A stretch of 23,894 nucleotides of DNA, taken from assembly GCA_004151065.3 (NCBI GenBank), contig NWUY0300020105.1, forward strand, positions 1-23,894, written 5' to 3'. Numbering within the stretch: the stretch's first letter is position 1; each line of letters begins with the position of its first letter. The notes beneath the pieces were generated by a model. The model was not told the origin of the DNA, searched no databases, and worked only from the letters and a program-made list of their open reading frames with translations. This document shows, piece by piece, positions 1-8,855 of this stretch. Both the position numbers and the translations under genes were made by a program. The stretch comes from Larix sibirica. Its lineage: Eukaryota; Streptophyta; Pinopsida; Pinales; Pinaceae.

Positions 1-690
1 AAGATTGGTTTGGAGAATGTCTCATGATGTTGTATATTTAACATAAGTTCCTCTTCAACTTATGTTTGTATTCATTAGGTTTACTCAAGTTCTAATTTTA
101 TGTAAATTTTTGTGTGGATTTGTTCCCATTTATATCTTTATGATGATTTCCAAAAAACTAGAGATAACCTTGAGGATGTGATGATTTACATACATGAGTT
201 ATACATATATATAATATAAATTGGTGGTATTTTTTGATATAAGATATCAATCCCAGCGGTGGGTGAGAGTCTCCACATGCCATAAGGAGAGTACATGCAT
301 AACACATTAGGTGAGTGGTGGGGTAGACCATGCACGACAAGGTGTGTCCACCATATAATTATCTGGAACAAGTGTCTCCCTCTTGTCATGATGATATGCT
401 CTATCGTCAGGTATAAGATTTCAAGGGTTCTCCTATCTGACATTGGGTTAGTAATCTCTTCTTGTATGCGAGTTTTCATTGCAACTAACTCTTGTACTGT
501 ACACTTATCCGTGGATGACTACCTCATGATGTGGTTTCTAATTGGGATCTTCCAATGTAGGCGCCTTCACTGGTGTGGTTCGTATTGCTCCTTCAATTGC
601 ATAACTTCTCGATCTGGTCGGAATTGGGTGGCTATGTGGCATTTTTCTATTAGACGCAGCAAGTGCTTCTTAGTCTGGAACTGTCTCGAC
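1..690. other. no supported gene; AT-rich intergenic DNA
   Basis: A 133-codon open frame runs from 295 to 696 on the plus strand. Its predicted product is rich in Cys, Trp and Ile with no domain, motif or codon pattern I recognise, and the opposite strand is also open across part of it (186-479). I treat it as chance. The stretch could be the leader or LTR edge of an old retroelement that continues into the coding remnant at 691, but no LTR terminus or primer-binding site is visible. Confidence 0.4.
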
Positions 691-1335
691 CCATAGTTTT
701 CAATAGCGCGAACCAAAGTGACTCAGAAGAAGACGGTTGCAGGCCCCCAACAGACTCATATGCCTCATGCCTTAAAGGACATGAGAAATGCCCAAGGTTA
801 CTTTGAGCATAAGTTTAGGTCAAGAACCAAATCACGCATATCCAACATGGAATACCGCCTCCACAGTAGGGGAAACAAGACTAATGCAAAGAAATTAGTG
901 CAAGAATTGGGGGATATGGTTGATAACTTGGGGTCTACCAGGACCTAGGAAACTCGATATACTCGTACCCTAGGCTTGTTATTGAATATGAAGGCTCTGT
1001 TTAGTCTAGATATTTTGCAGAAGGTAATTTTTAGAATGATCCCATAGGTGTTCCCTTGGCTGCTTGGATTGCTCGTTTGGAGTTGGGATTGCAGAAGCTG
1101 GATCAAAACTAGCTAGTTGGAGATGAGAGAATCAACGCCAAGCTTAATGATTTGGAAAAAGAGCTGACTGTTAAGAACTTAGAAAAGGGCCCTCAACTAG
1201 CACCTTGATCTCACAGCTAATTTTTCGTCGCTGTCCTCATGCATGTCAATGCGGTGCTCCTCAATCGGTCAAGATCGAGTCTCCAGGTGCAAATCATCTA
1301 GTCTCTTCTCCTATTCTCATCTCTAATGATGATTA
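691..1335 (+). pseudogene. eroded coding remnant of unknown family (coiled-coil-like)
   Basis: Three successive plus-strand segments look like one broken reading frame. The first (about 703-948) is Lys/Arg/Asn-rich and begins with an A-R-T-K-V-T-Q-K-K stretch preceded by ATA where an ATG could have been. The second (about 1045-1207) has a charged, heptad-like run containing L-N-D-L-E-K-E-L and is interrupted by TAG. The third (about 1209-1335) is open in another frame and has a short C-x3-C-x-C cluster. Moving from one to the next needs frameshifts and skips stops. The composition suggests a structural protein such as a retroelement gag, but I do not recognise a family. A processed host pseudogene is an alternative. 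No neighbouring polymerase is visible. Confidence 0.3.
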
Positions 1336-1602
1336 GCTATGATATAGAATTCTCTGGTGTTAACATGATTTTGGTCTTTGTTAGACAATCTCTTTTTTGA
1401 TATTTTGGTCATAACCCCTGTCCCGTGGAGGATCATTTTGAAACAACTCCATAGGCTACTTGGCCCTATAATTCTAAACTTTTTCATAGCTAGTTTCAGA
1501 GTAGAAGTAACAATCCAAACAATGTCATTCAGACCCATGATGCAACTTTCTTGAAAACTCATAGCTTTGTAAATTTTTCTTAATTTAATATATTTTCGAA
1601 CC

Positions 1603-1620
1603 TTATATATATATATATAT
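1603..1620. repeat. (TA)n microsatellite
   Basis: An uninterrupted alternating TA tract, seen directly in the sequence. Confidence 0.9.
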
Positions 1621-1660
1621 TGATTTTCAAAAAATTCATGAAATGATTACATAGAGCTAA

Positions 1661-1683
1661 CCTCTCTCTCTCTCTATATATAT
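1661..1683. repeat. (CT)n-(TA)n compound microsatellite
   Basis: A run of CT dinucleotides passes directly into TA dinucleotides. Confidence 0.85.
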
Positions 1684-1793
1684 GGTTTTATTTAATACCA
1701 GATATTATAATGAAGCAAATATGGTTAACATGTTATAATTTGTTAAAAAATTATGCTTCTATTTTGCCAAAGTTTTTTAAGACTTCTGCTTTG

Positions 1794-2006
1794 CTGTAAT
1801 AATGACTTATTAGTATGGGTATGTAAACTTATGAGTAGTGAGTATGTAGGTAGGAGGATTTGGACTGTAATAATGAATTATTTGTATGGGTATGTAAACT
1901 TATGAGCAGTGAGTATGTGGGTAGGAGGATTTGGACTGTAATAATGACTTATTTGTATGGGTATGTAAACTTATGAGTAGTGAGTATGTAGGTAGGAGGA
2001 TTTGAA
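1794..2006. repeat. three tandem copies of a 71-bp unit
   Basis: The unit begins CTGTAATAATGA and ends GTAGGAGGATTTG. Copies start at 1794, 1865 and 1936, an exact 71-bp spacing twice. They differ at only a few positions, for example TATTAGTATG against TATTTGTATG and GAGTAGTG against GAGCAGTG. The near-identity suggests recent local amplification compared with the eroded surroundings. Read on the minus strand, each unit ends with a GGTTCAAATCC-like or GGTCCAAATCC-like string, which resembles a Pol III B box (see findings). Confidence 0.93.
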
Positions 2007-2506
2007 CCTTGGTGGGGAAATACCAATTTCGATTATTTAACAACCAACAAAACGCACATTAAAAACATTATATATAAATCTAAAAATGAGAACATCAAAT
2101 ATTTTTTTAACCAATCTTAATATAATATAAGTCATCCTATCCTATGTTCACCGAGTTGTGTGGTTGTTGTGACAATACGCATGTTCAAATGTGGTCGGGT
2201 TTGTCAAAAGTGGCTATTGATATTGTTATAGCATTTGGGGATTATTGATATTATAAAATGCTTGATTTGTTTCTTAAATGAAAGAGGATGGAACAAGCTA
2301 TTTATAGGTCTATTGTCTGTTAAAAATATGGGTTTTTATTTATGTGTCCTATTACTACTTATTACATTATTCCATGGTTCCTTAAAGGCATCCTTCCAAG
2401 AATTGTTTTCACTTTCTATCAACCTAAGAGATCCAATCTATACTCCAAGTAAAGAAAAAAGTAGCATAACAAAGAGAAGATGATGTAAACATCCCATCAT
2501 CATAAC
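2007..2506. other. no supported gene
   Basis: AT-rich sequence. An 82-codon plus-strand frame (2235-2483) encodes a hydrophobic, Leu/Phe-rich peptide with no recognisable feature. It ends 24 bases before the candidate LTR start at 2507 and is probably chance. Confidence 0.45.
2502..2506. repeat. target-site duplication of LTR-1, left copy (imperfect)
   Basis: ATAAC abuts the TG terminus. The partner is AGAAC at 12105-12109, matching at 4 of 5 bases. Confidence 0.4.
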
Positions 2507-2888
2507 TGTAACACCCCTGGTTTGAAACCCCTAGTCTGATGATGGCCATGTGTAACTATTGTCTATGAATGTCGACAAGGCTGAACATATTTTATTTTTA
2601 CAATTATTCATATTAAAATCTACAACTGGTTCTGTTGAGGCGGTACACTAAAGACATCGGGGACTCATGTATTCACTAGAGACAGTAAGGGGTTTAAAGT
2701 GTCATAGGGGGGAATTATGGAATGACCCTTTGGTATCCTTTAGGCCCTTAGAATATCCTAAGTCTTAGCTAAGTCATAATCCCATTTAAATGAATTTAGA
2801 CTTTATTGTAAAATCATAATTGTGATTTGAGTGAGATTAAAGATATAGTTTAATTTTAAAAAAGGAAACATGGGTCTCTTGGAGAACC

Positions 2889-2894
2889 CACGTG
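2889..2894. promoter_or_regulatory. G-box core CACGTG in LTR-1
   Basis: CACGTG lies about 385 bp inside the left end of LTR-1, where a U3 enhancer would be expected. It is the core site for plant bZIP and bHLH factors. Function is inference; a hexamer this short also occurs by chance. Confidence 0.25.
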
Positions 2895-3799
2895 GTTCCA
2901 TATTTCCATGCATTAAACTAATGCATGCCAAAGGAAATTCATTCCTTCATCCTGGGGAGAATCCATGACTACATTGGCCCATGTGTGTGGTGAGAAGAAC
3001 TATTGGCTAGATTGTGAGAGAAAGGCGATTTTGGTCTGCAAAAGAAAAATATTGTATGGAATGCCGAGTCTGAGAAACCAAATTTTGAGTCTGGTACTAC
3101 TGAATTTGTGTCCATTGTTGCCTCTGGTCATTCTAGTGAAATGGAAAATGGTGTAGGCAACTAACTTGGTGGATTTTTTAGCATTGAAGCTAGTGATGTT
3201 TCTCACCGTTGTGCTATCAAAATCAAACTTAGGAAGTGAAATGCATTGTTTGGTATGAAATTGGAGTTAACCCAATTTATTGTTTGCTATACTGTGAAAT
3301 TAAGAAATTATGGGATTGGTGAGATGTTTGTCTGGTGAATGCATGAGTCTCATCTCAGGGGTGACGTTTTGCTGAGAGATTAATGAGCAAAATTGCCTAA
3401 GTTTGGGTGGAGCGTGCTTCACACATAGCTAGTTGCCCAATTCAAGTATTTTCCAGATAAGTTTTAATTCCTAGAAATGATGTTTTAATTTCTCAATGTT
3501 GTTTATTTGATGAATGGTAAAACAATTTACATGGTTTCCTATTTTAATTTCTGAAATTAGATATTAAAAAAGAGTTCATGCGTTGCTTGGTTGAAATCAT
3601 GTTTATGGAATGGGTACAAGTTTAAATTATGTGGTATGTTTGTTAAAATTTTATGAATGGACAAATAAGTTGGAATTCCATTCATTTTTATTATTTTTCT
3701 ATAACTTGGATGCTCATTTGCAAATAATTATTTATCATTGCAATTTCTTAAAGTAATTGCTAGTTTATTGGGTTGTAAACTGAATGTTTTTAAAAATAT

Positions 3800-4124
3800 T
3801 TCAAAGAGTTTAAACTCTTATTTTCCATGTGCTAAGGCTTGTTTATTGTGCCTTGCATTGAATGGTATTATTGTTTTTAAAAACCACAGGCGGAATTTGC
3901 TTGTTTTATTTACAATTACCATGTGTTAAGGCTTGTTTACTATGCCTTGCATTGAATGGTATTTTGTATATAAAAACCATGGGCTGAATTTGCTTATTCA
4001 AAGAATTTTAAATGTTTATGTCGAAGTTTAAATTTAGCCTTGTTTATTGTGCCTTGCATGGAATGTTATTATGTATATAAAAACCACAGTCTGAATTTGC
4101 TTATTCAAAGAAGTTTAAATGTTT
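3800..4124. repeat. about 100-bp tandem repeats within LTR-1
   Basis: Three diverged copies of a unit contain GCTTGTTTATTGTGCCTTGC and a later AAAAACCA..GAATTTGC block. The GCTTGTTT-like anchors lie at 3837, 3931 and about 4038, giving spacings of 94 and 107 bp. A fourth partial copy resumes right of LINE-A from about 11272 (TTTATAATGAAGTCTAAATT). LINE-A therefore interrupted the array. Confidence 0.75.
4107..4124. repeat. 18-bp target-site duplication of LINE-A, 3'-side copy
   Basis: AAAGAAGTTTAAATGTTT occurs here and again at 11260-11277, identical over 18 bases. It directly abuts the element's poly(A) tail, which appears as T-rich sequence on the plus strand. The site (nick context GTTT/AT in the empty-site order) fits the TTTT/A preference of L1-type endonucleases. 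Confidence 0.93.
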
Positions 4125-4146
4125 TTTTTTCTTTTTTCTTTTCACA
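4121..4146 (-). other. A-rich 3' tail of LINE-A
   Basis: On the minus strand the element ends AAAAGAAAAAAGAAAAAAAAA, next to the target-site duplication. An interrupted poly(A) of this kind is expected from target-primed reverse transcription followed by mutation. Its last bases overlap the T-rich end of the duplication, so the boundary is uncertain by about 3 bases. Confidence 0.85.
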
Positions 4147-4509
4147 AGAACGATTGAGAGTTTTTATATATAAGAAAAGATAAATAACAGAGTTACATAG
4201 TGATGGAGCAGGTATGCTTCCTGACATGGAGGAGCTAACTAGTCTCTACATTCATCTTTTACCGGTCTGTAACTAACATAACAAAGTTCTTGCCTATTAC
4301 AACTGTAAATTCGAACAAATTGCCCTATGAGCTTTAAACATAAACAGTACATTGAGGAATCGTTTTTCTGTTGTCTTCTTCTGCATAATACAAAAAACCA
4401 AAAATTGCTACATAGGAATTTCTCATAACCACAATGTAAGAGTTCTAAGTCATCCTAACCACGCCAAGAAAAAGGCCCAAAAAACCTAAGGGGTCACCCA
4501 AGTAGCAGG
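4147..4509 (-). other. 3' untranslated region of LINE-A
   Basis: A non-coding stretch between the stop of the extra ORF (4510) and the A-rich tail. It has no ORF of note, and on the minus strand it includes an AT-rich TTATATATAA shortly before the tail. No clear AATAAA signal was seen. Confidence 0.6.
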
Positions 4510-5213
4510 CTAAAACTGACGACAGAGCTCTGGTTTTGCTCCTCTCACCTTGCTTTTCTGTTTCTCTTGCTTCAGGTCTCTGAGCTCAGCTCGCATTCCA
4601 TCAATATTTCCCTCTATGATTCTGGCGTGGCAGTGTACCGCCCTGATTTGGGCATCCAAATTGACTGAGTAGGGGCATTCGTTGTCCAATACTTCAGCGA
4701 GACTATCCACCTTTGTATTGAGTTTGCTATTGTTTTCTTGTACCTCATTGTTTGTTGCTTGAGCCAGGCAAACATATGCTGCATTGCCTTCTTGATTTCA
4801 TAATTTTCACCGCGCAATAAACAAACCTGGGATTCCAACTCTTGCAAATATTCCTTAACCTTCTTTGGCATGCTATTAGCTTCCTGCGCTAAACTAGAAC
4901 CTCCACCATCAACCATGACAGGGAAGGAATCCTGCGCATGTTGACGACTATCTTCTTGAGTATTGTGTTGAAAAAGAACATAACCACTCTGACTCCCAGG
5001 AAAAGAGGGATGTTTCTTCTTGAAATCAGGTAATGTAGAGCCTCCTGCGCGGGGGATGGTTTTCTTGCAGAGAAGACAACTAGCAGATGCTCCAGATTCG
5101 ACCATCTTCTCGAGAGATGAAGGCATACAATGTTGCCAACCTTCCCACCACCTCAGATTTAAACTATGAATTCCTCGCGTCCCAGCTACATTCAAGATGT
5201 GCATGCCGACCAT
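4510..5213 (-). pseudogene. extra ORF (ORF3) downstream of RNase H in LINE-A, coiled-coil, frameshifted
   Basis: This ORF lies inside LINE-A, after the RNase H domain and before the 3' tail, where plant L1 elements normally have only an untranslated region. The first frame (5213 to about 4755) encodes about 150 residues. These include a C-L-L-C pair in a basic context, a Ser/Gly/Gln-rich middle, and then a charged heptad-like segment (K-V-K-E-Y-L-Q-E-L-E). Near 4750-4762 the coding sense passes to another frame, ending at 4510, which continues the coiled coil (S-K-L-N-T-K-V-D-S-L-A-E-V-L, then R-A-E-L-R-D-L-K-Q-E). A single-base slip explains the break. An in-frame ATG at 5213 opens it, but an internal Met near the M-V-E-S-G stretch is an alternative start. 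I recognise no family. It may be a captured host exon set (3' transduction) or a lineage-specific LINE protein. Confidence 0.55.
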
Positions 5214-5419
5214 GTGGAGTCCATGTGCCCCTGACGTGCGGTCTTACCTCCTCCCGAGGCGCAAATTTGGGTCTAAAACTTTAGAAAGAGCTCCTTCATC
5301 GAGCAAAATTAAAACCTTGAATGTGGATGGAGTATTTTTAAGACTCCAACCCAATTTTGTAGTCTTCTTATGATTTGAAAACATAAGGTTTCTTCTCGGA
5401 TGGTAAGACAAGGTGGTGT

Positions 5420-6067
5420 TTAGGGGTTCCAGACCTTGTGTGTCACTGTCTGATTGCTAACCAGGACTCCACGATCCTGCATTATACCAATATTTTCCAT
5501 TTTGTCCACTTCTTGATTGTTGGCTCTCAAAATGTGAAGAACGTTTATGGTTTTGAACTTGTTGACTAAACACATTAGGGTACGATGGATTTTAGAGGCA
5601 GGGTTCTTGTAGTTTGTGATCATGTTCCACGCATCTCTAATAAACAACATTGAATCCCCAAATACTATTAGGTCCGTGATGCCCTCATCCCTAGCAATCT
5701 CCAATCCTTTTGTTAAAGATAACCATTCAACGCTATTATTTGTCCTATTTCTGAGTCCCCTAGCATAGTCTTTCATTTTATTTCCTTCCGAGTCATACAA
5801 GACTCCACCCACACCTGACAACCCTAGGTTTCCTTTGGGGGCACCGCCGAAGAACATAATATTGCACCCGATGTTGCTCTTCCAATTTTGAAACTCTTCA
5901 GCATTCTTCCTGATGTGCCAATTCTTGGTTATAGGTCTCCCTGGAGGTGATGCCAAGGCAAGGGGGGGTTTGGGACTAAGAAGTTGGAGGCCCATATTTT
6001 TTATTCCGTAGTAAGGGGATCCTTGTTCATATTCTTCATACCTTTCACCAGTAGAGCTTCCACCCAA
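5420..6067 (-). pseudogene. RNase H domain of LINE-A ORF2 (catalytic Asp lost)
   Basis: C-terminal RNase H of the LINE polyprotein, the enzyme that removes RNA from RNA:DNA hybrids. About residues 68-190 of this frame show the plant-LINE pattern. It has F-G-G-A-P-K-G-N-L-G where F-D-G-A-S-K-G-N-P-G is usual, then N-N-S-V-E, V-F-G-D-S, and R-A-N-N-Q-E-V-D. The first catalytic Asp is a Gly (codon GGC at 5846-5848, one A-to-G change from GAC). The Glu and the two later Asp remain. The frame opens on a TTG codon, so it has no start of its own; it continues ORF2 after a frameshift. This class of RNase H was reported as an Archaea-like acquisition of plant L1 elements. Confidence 0.85.
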
Positions 6068-7349
6068 AGGGCCTTAGCTGAAGCAAGAACTCTACCTGGG
6101 GTGAGGCGGATGTCTTAAAAAATTTCCTTGTTTCTGGCTGCCTAGATTTTCCAGCAGATAAACTTTGGGTAAGCTTTCCAAGCTCTTTTGAAGTCGGGTT
6201 TGTTATATAGGGAACCTATGTAGTAGTCCTTCCAACAAGCAAATACGTCATTCCAGTTTGTTGGCAGTGTCACCTCGAAATTTAGGTCAATTTACGCTCT
6301 ATGCCAGACTTCCTAAGCAAATTTGCATTCAAGAAATAAGTGATCTATTGTTTCGACTGAGGCTTTGCATAGAATTCACCTTACAGGTGCTTCTATTCCT
6401 CTTTTTCTGAGGTTCTCCGCAGTGAGAATTTTTCGATGGGCAAGAGTCTAGGTGAAAGAATTAATTTTGGGAAGACAATCTTTACCCCATATTTTAGTCC
6501 ATTTTTTATCCTTGTTTCTACTTGCAATATCCAACAATCGGTATCCTTCCTTGACTGTATACTCACCCGATTTACTCCATCCTCTTTTATCATTCAATTG
6601 CCGGTGAACTAGAGAAGCTCCGTGAAGTAGCTCAAGGAAATCCCTATAGTCTTCATGAAGGTGATCCAGAATTTCCAGCTCAACCCATCCCGACCATCTT
6701 CCTGTTTCAGACCACTCAGATAGGTCAAACAATGAGGACATATTGGCTTGTTCCATCTAGGCTTTTAAATTTGCAACATTCATGAGAAAATTGGAAGGAG
6801 AGCACAAGCCCTGTCCTAGACTGTCAGTCCACAGGTTGATCTTCTTTCCATTGCCAAGAATCCAATAGAGATTCTTTTGTATGATTGACGCCGCCTTCTT
6901 GCAGAGGTTCCAGATGGGACTACCTTTTTTATTTTGATCAATATTCTCTACACACCTTTTCCTTTCCCCGTTCATATATTTCTTTCTTAGAATCTCCTTC
7001 CACCATGCTCTTTTCCCTGTGACAACTCTCCATAGAATTTTAGCACCTAAGGCAAGATTCATAATCGAAGGGTCTTTTATCCCAGCACCTCCATAGATTT
7101 TAGGCTTGCACACTTTCTCCCAATTCATCAAGTGGAACTTTTTGTGCCATTTGTTTTCCCTCCTTGCCATAGAAATATTATGATTTCTTTCGTTACCTTA
7201 TGGATAACGTTTTTGGGAGCTAATGAGATCGAGCTAACATAGATTGGATATGCAGAGAGAACCGAATTTATCAAGACCAATTTGCCGGCCAGATTAAGCC
7301 ACCTGGTACCCCAAGAGGAAATTTTAAGTTTAATCTTATCTATCAGATT
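6068..7349 (-). pseudogene. ORF2 C-terminal linker and zf-RVT region of LINE-A, broken
   Basis: This part follows the reverse transcriptase. On the minus strand the sense runs through I-D-K-I-K-L-K-I-S-S-W-G (about 7345) and A-G-K-L-V-L-I-N-S-V-L. It then shifts frame at about 7170 into W-E-K-V-C-K-P-K-I-Y-G-G-A-G-I-K-D, the typical thumb-to-connection segment of plant LINEs. A TAG splits the frame at 6757-6759, and another stop falls at about 6448. The zf-RVT module follows, with the R-K-I-L-T-A-E-N-L-R-K-R-G run and a C-I/L-C...H-L-F-L-E-C pattern recognisable to about 6310. From there to 6068 only scattered coding sense remains (W-A-A-R-N-K-like). The module is thought to bind the template RNA. 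Confidence 0.75.
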
Positions 7350-8541
7350 CTACCAGTCCGCATCTTTTTTATTTCCTTTAAATATTAGAATTCTCAGGTA
7401 GGTGAAAGAGTTCCAAGAGTGGCAAACATCAAAGCCAAGAATCCGAGCTATTGTGGCTAATGCTCCAGCAGAGCTATTCCAACTATAGATTTCGGATTTC
7501 GACGAATTTATTTTTCCATCGAAGGATTTGAGAAATATGGATAGAGCCCCTTTGAATCTCTCCGCAATGATTAGAGAGGATCCCCCCCAGCAGAATGGTG
7601 TCATCTGCGATTTGAGCGTGGTTGGCTGCTTTGACACCTCTTGCGATCCTCAGACCTTTAAGTTCTCCCAATCCTTGCAAGAGTTGAAGCTTCCGGCTCA
7701 GAGTTTCTGCCACCAAAAGATAGAGAAAAGGAGACATGGGGCATCCTTGGCATAAGTCTCTAGTGGCTTGGAAGAATTTAGTGGGCCTGCCATTTATTAG
7801 GGGGGCTATCCAAGGCCTGCTTATGCAAGCTTTCACCCATCTTATGAATCTCTTGGAAAATCCAAATTTGCTCATAACTTCAAACAATAAGAAGTGATTA
7901 ACTCTGTTGAATGCATTTTCCATATCCAATTTAACTGCCATTACTTGCTGCTTTCTTTCCATGCTGGAGTGAATAGCCTCCTGAAATATGATGATATTGT
8001 CTAAAATTTTCCTTCCTGCAATGAATCCACCTTGAGAATCTGAAATGAGCTTGCCCATTAGCTTTTTCATTCCGGTGGGAATGATTTTCGATAAAATCTT
8101 ATAGGAAGTGTTGCAAAGTGAGATGCGCCGGAATCTATCAATCGAGGAAGGATTGCTCTCTTTTGGGATAAGTGCAAAAAAGGAGGAGTTGGTGGCTACT
8201 CCGATTTTATCTTTCTTTCTGGTCCAATTCAGCATTCTTTTAAAGTCTTCTTTTATGATATCCCAAGCTTCTCTAAAAAAATTTATGGTGAAACCATTTG
8301 GCCCGGGGGCTTTGTCTAGATGGAGGGACCAGATTGCATTTCTAATTTCATATTCTAGGATCAGTTTGTCAAGCTCATGGTTATCTATATCCGAAATGAG
8401 AAGACGAATACCTGTGAGAAGATCAACTTGAGCTACCGGATCTGCCTCCTTGTTATTTGTATAGAGATCTCGAAAATGCTCCCAAGCATGTGCCTTCAGT
8501 TCCTCTTGCCCAGTGACCAGATTCCCATTGATTCCTTTCAT
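7350..8541 (-). pseudogene. reverse transcriptase domain of LINE-A ORF2
   Basis: Fingers and palm are well preserved in the frame 8541-7483. It shows D-K-A-P-G-P-N-G-F, A-L-I-P-K-E-S-N-P, G-G-F-I-A-G-R-K-I-L-D-N, V-K-L-D-M-E-N-A-F-N-R-V (first catalytic Asp kept), C-Q-G-C-P-M-S-P-F-L, and I-A-D-D (7600-7611). The usual motif is F/Y-A-D-D, so the aromatic residue is replaced by Ile while both Asp remain. Immediately after the motif a run of seven C (7582-7588, plus strand) marks a frameshift. The protein continues in the second frame (about 7590-7350) with A-E-R-F-K-G-A-L and S-K-S-E-I-Y-S-W-N, up to a TAG at 7350-7352. The role is target-primed synthesis of LINE cDNA. Confidence 0.92.
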
Positions 8542-8855
8542 TTCTTTGATGGTGTTGTGACTTAGCCGAGCTTTGTTTTCTTGTGAAAGTAAACTGTATT
8601 ACTATCCCCTCCTTTTAGCCATGTCTGTCTGGAATTTATTCTCCATTCCTCTTCCTCAAGCCTAGCAGCACTAAGAATCCTTAAGCTTTGATCCTTTTAA
8701 GCTTTTAGAGTGGTAATAGAGATCTCATCATTCTCCATGCTGTGGTGAAGGGAGGCTAGCTCATATTTAAGCTTGCATTTGAGGTATCCTGGGTTTTTAT
8801 ACTTCTCTTTTTCCCATACTTTTAAAGCAGCACGTATTGATCGAAGCTTACATTC
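8542..8855 (-). pseudogene. endonuclease-to-RT linker of LINE-A ORF2, with stops
   Basis: The endonuclease frame continues past the TGA at 8856-8858 as A-A-L-K-V-W-E-K-E-K-Y, passes a second stop (TAA, in K-A-stop-K-D-Q), then reads E-E-E-W-R-I-N-S-R-Q-T-W-L-K-G-G-D-S-N-T. That last string is the usual plant-LINE signature just before the reverse transcriptase. A frameshift near 8565 joins it to the RT frame (L-S-H-N-T-I-K-E-M-K). The continuity shows that EN and RT were once one ORF2. Confidence 0.8.

Larger units (their letters stand above)
1336..1793. other. gene-free AT-rich stretch with microsatellites
   Basis: No supported gene. A minus-strand frame at 1323-1562 lacks recognisable features. 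The segment holds a (TA)n tract at about 1603-1620 and a (CT)n run followed by (TA)n at about 1661-1683. Confidence 0.5.

Noticed and set aside
295-696. 133-codon plus-strand open frame
   Set aside because: No motif, odd composition, and the opposite strand is open over part of it; no support beyond length.
703-735. A-R-T-K start reminiscent of the histone H3 N terminus
   Set aside because: The match is four residues only. What follows (V-T-Q-K-K-T and onward) does not follow histone H3.
1985-2010. tRNA gene on the minus strand suggested by GGTTCAAATCC
   Set aside because: No cloverleaf, A box or anticodon arm could be placed; only a B-box-like string is present.
7528-8565. Plus-strand open frames across the LINE-A reverse transcriptase
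   Set aside because: They are shadows of the minus-strand RT, which has the full motif set.
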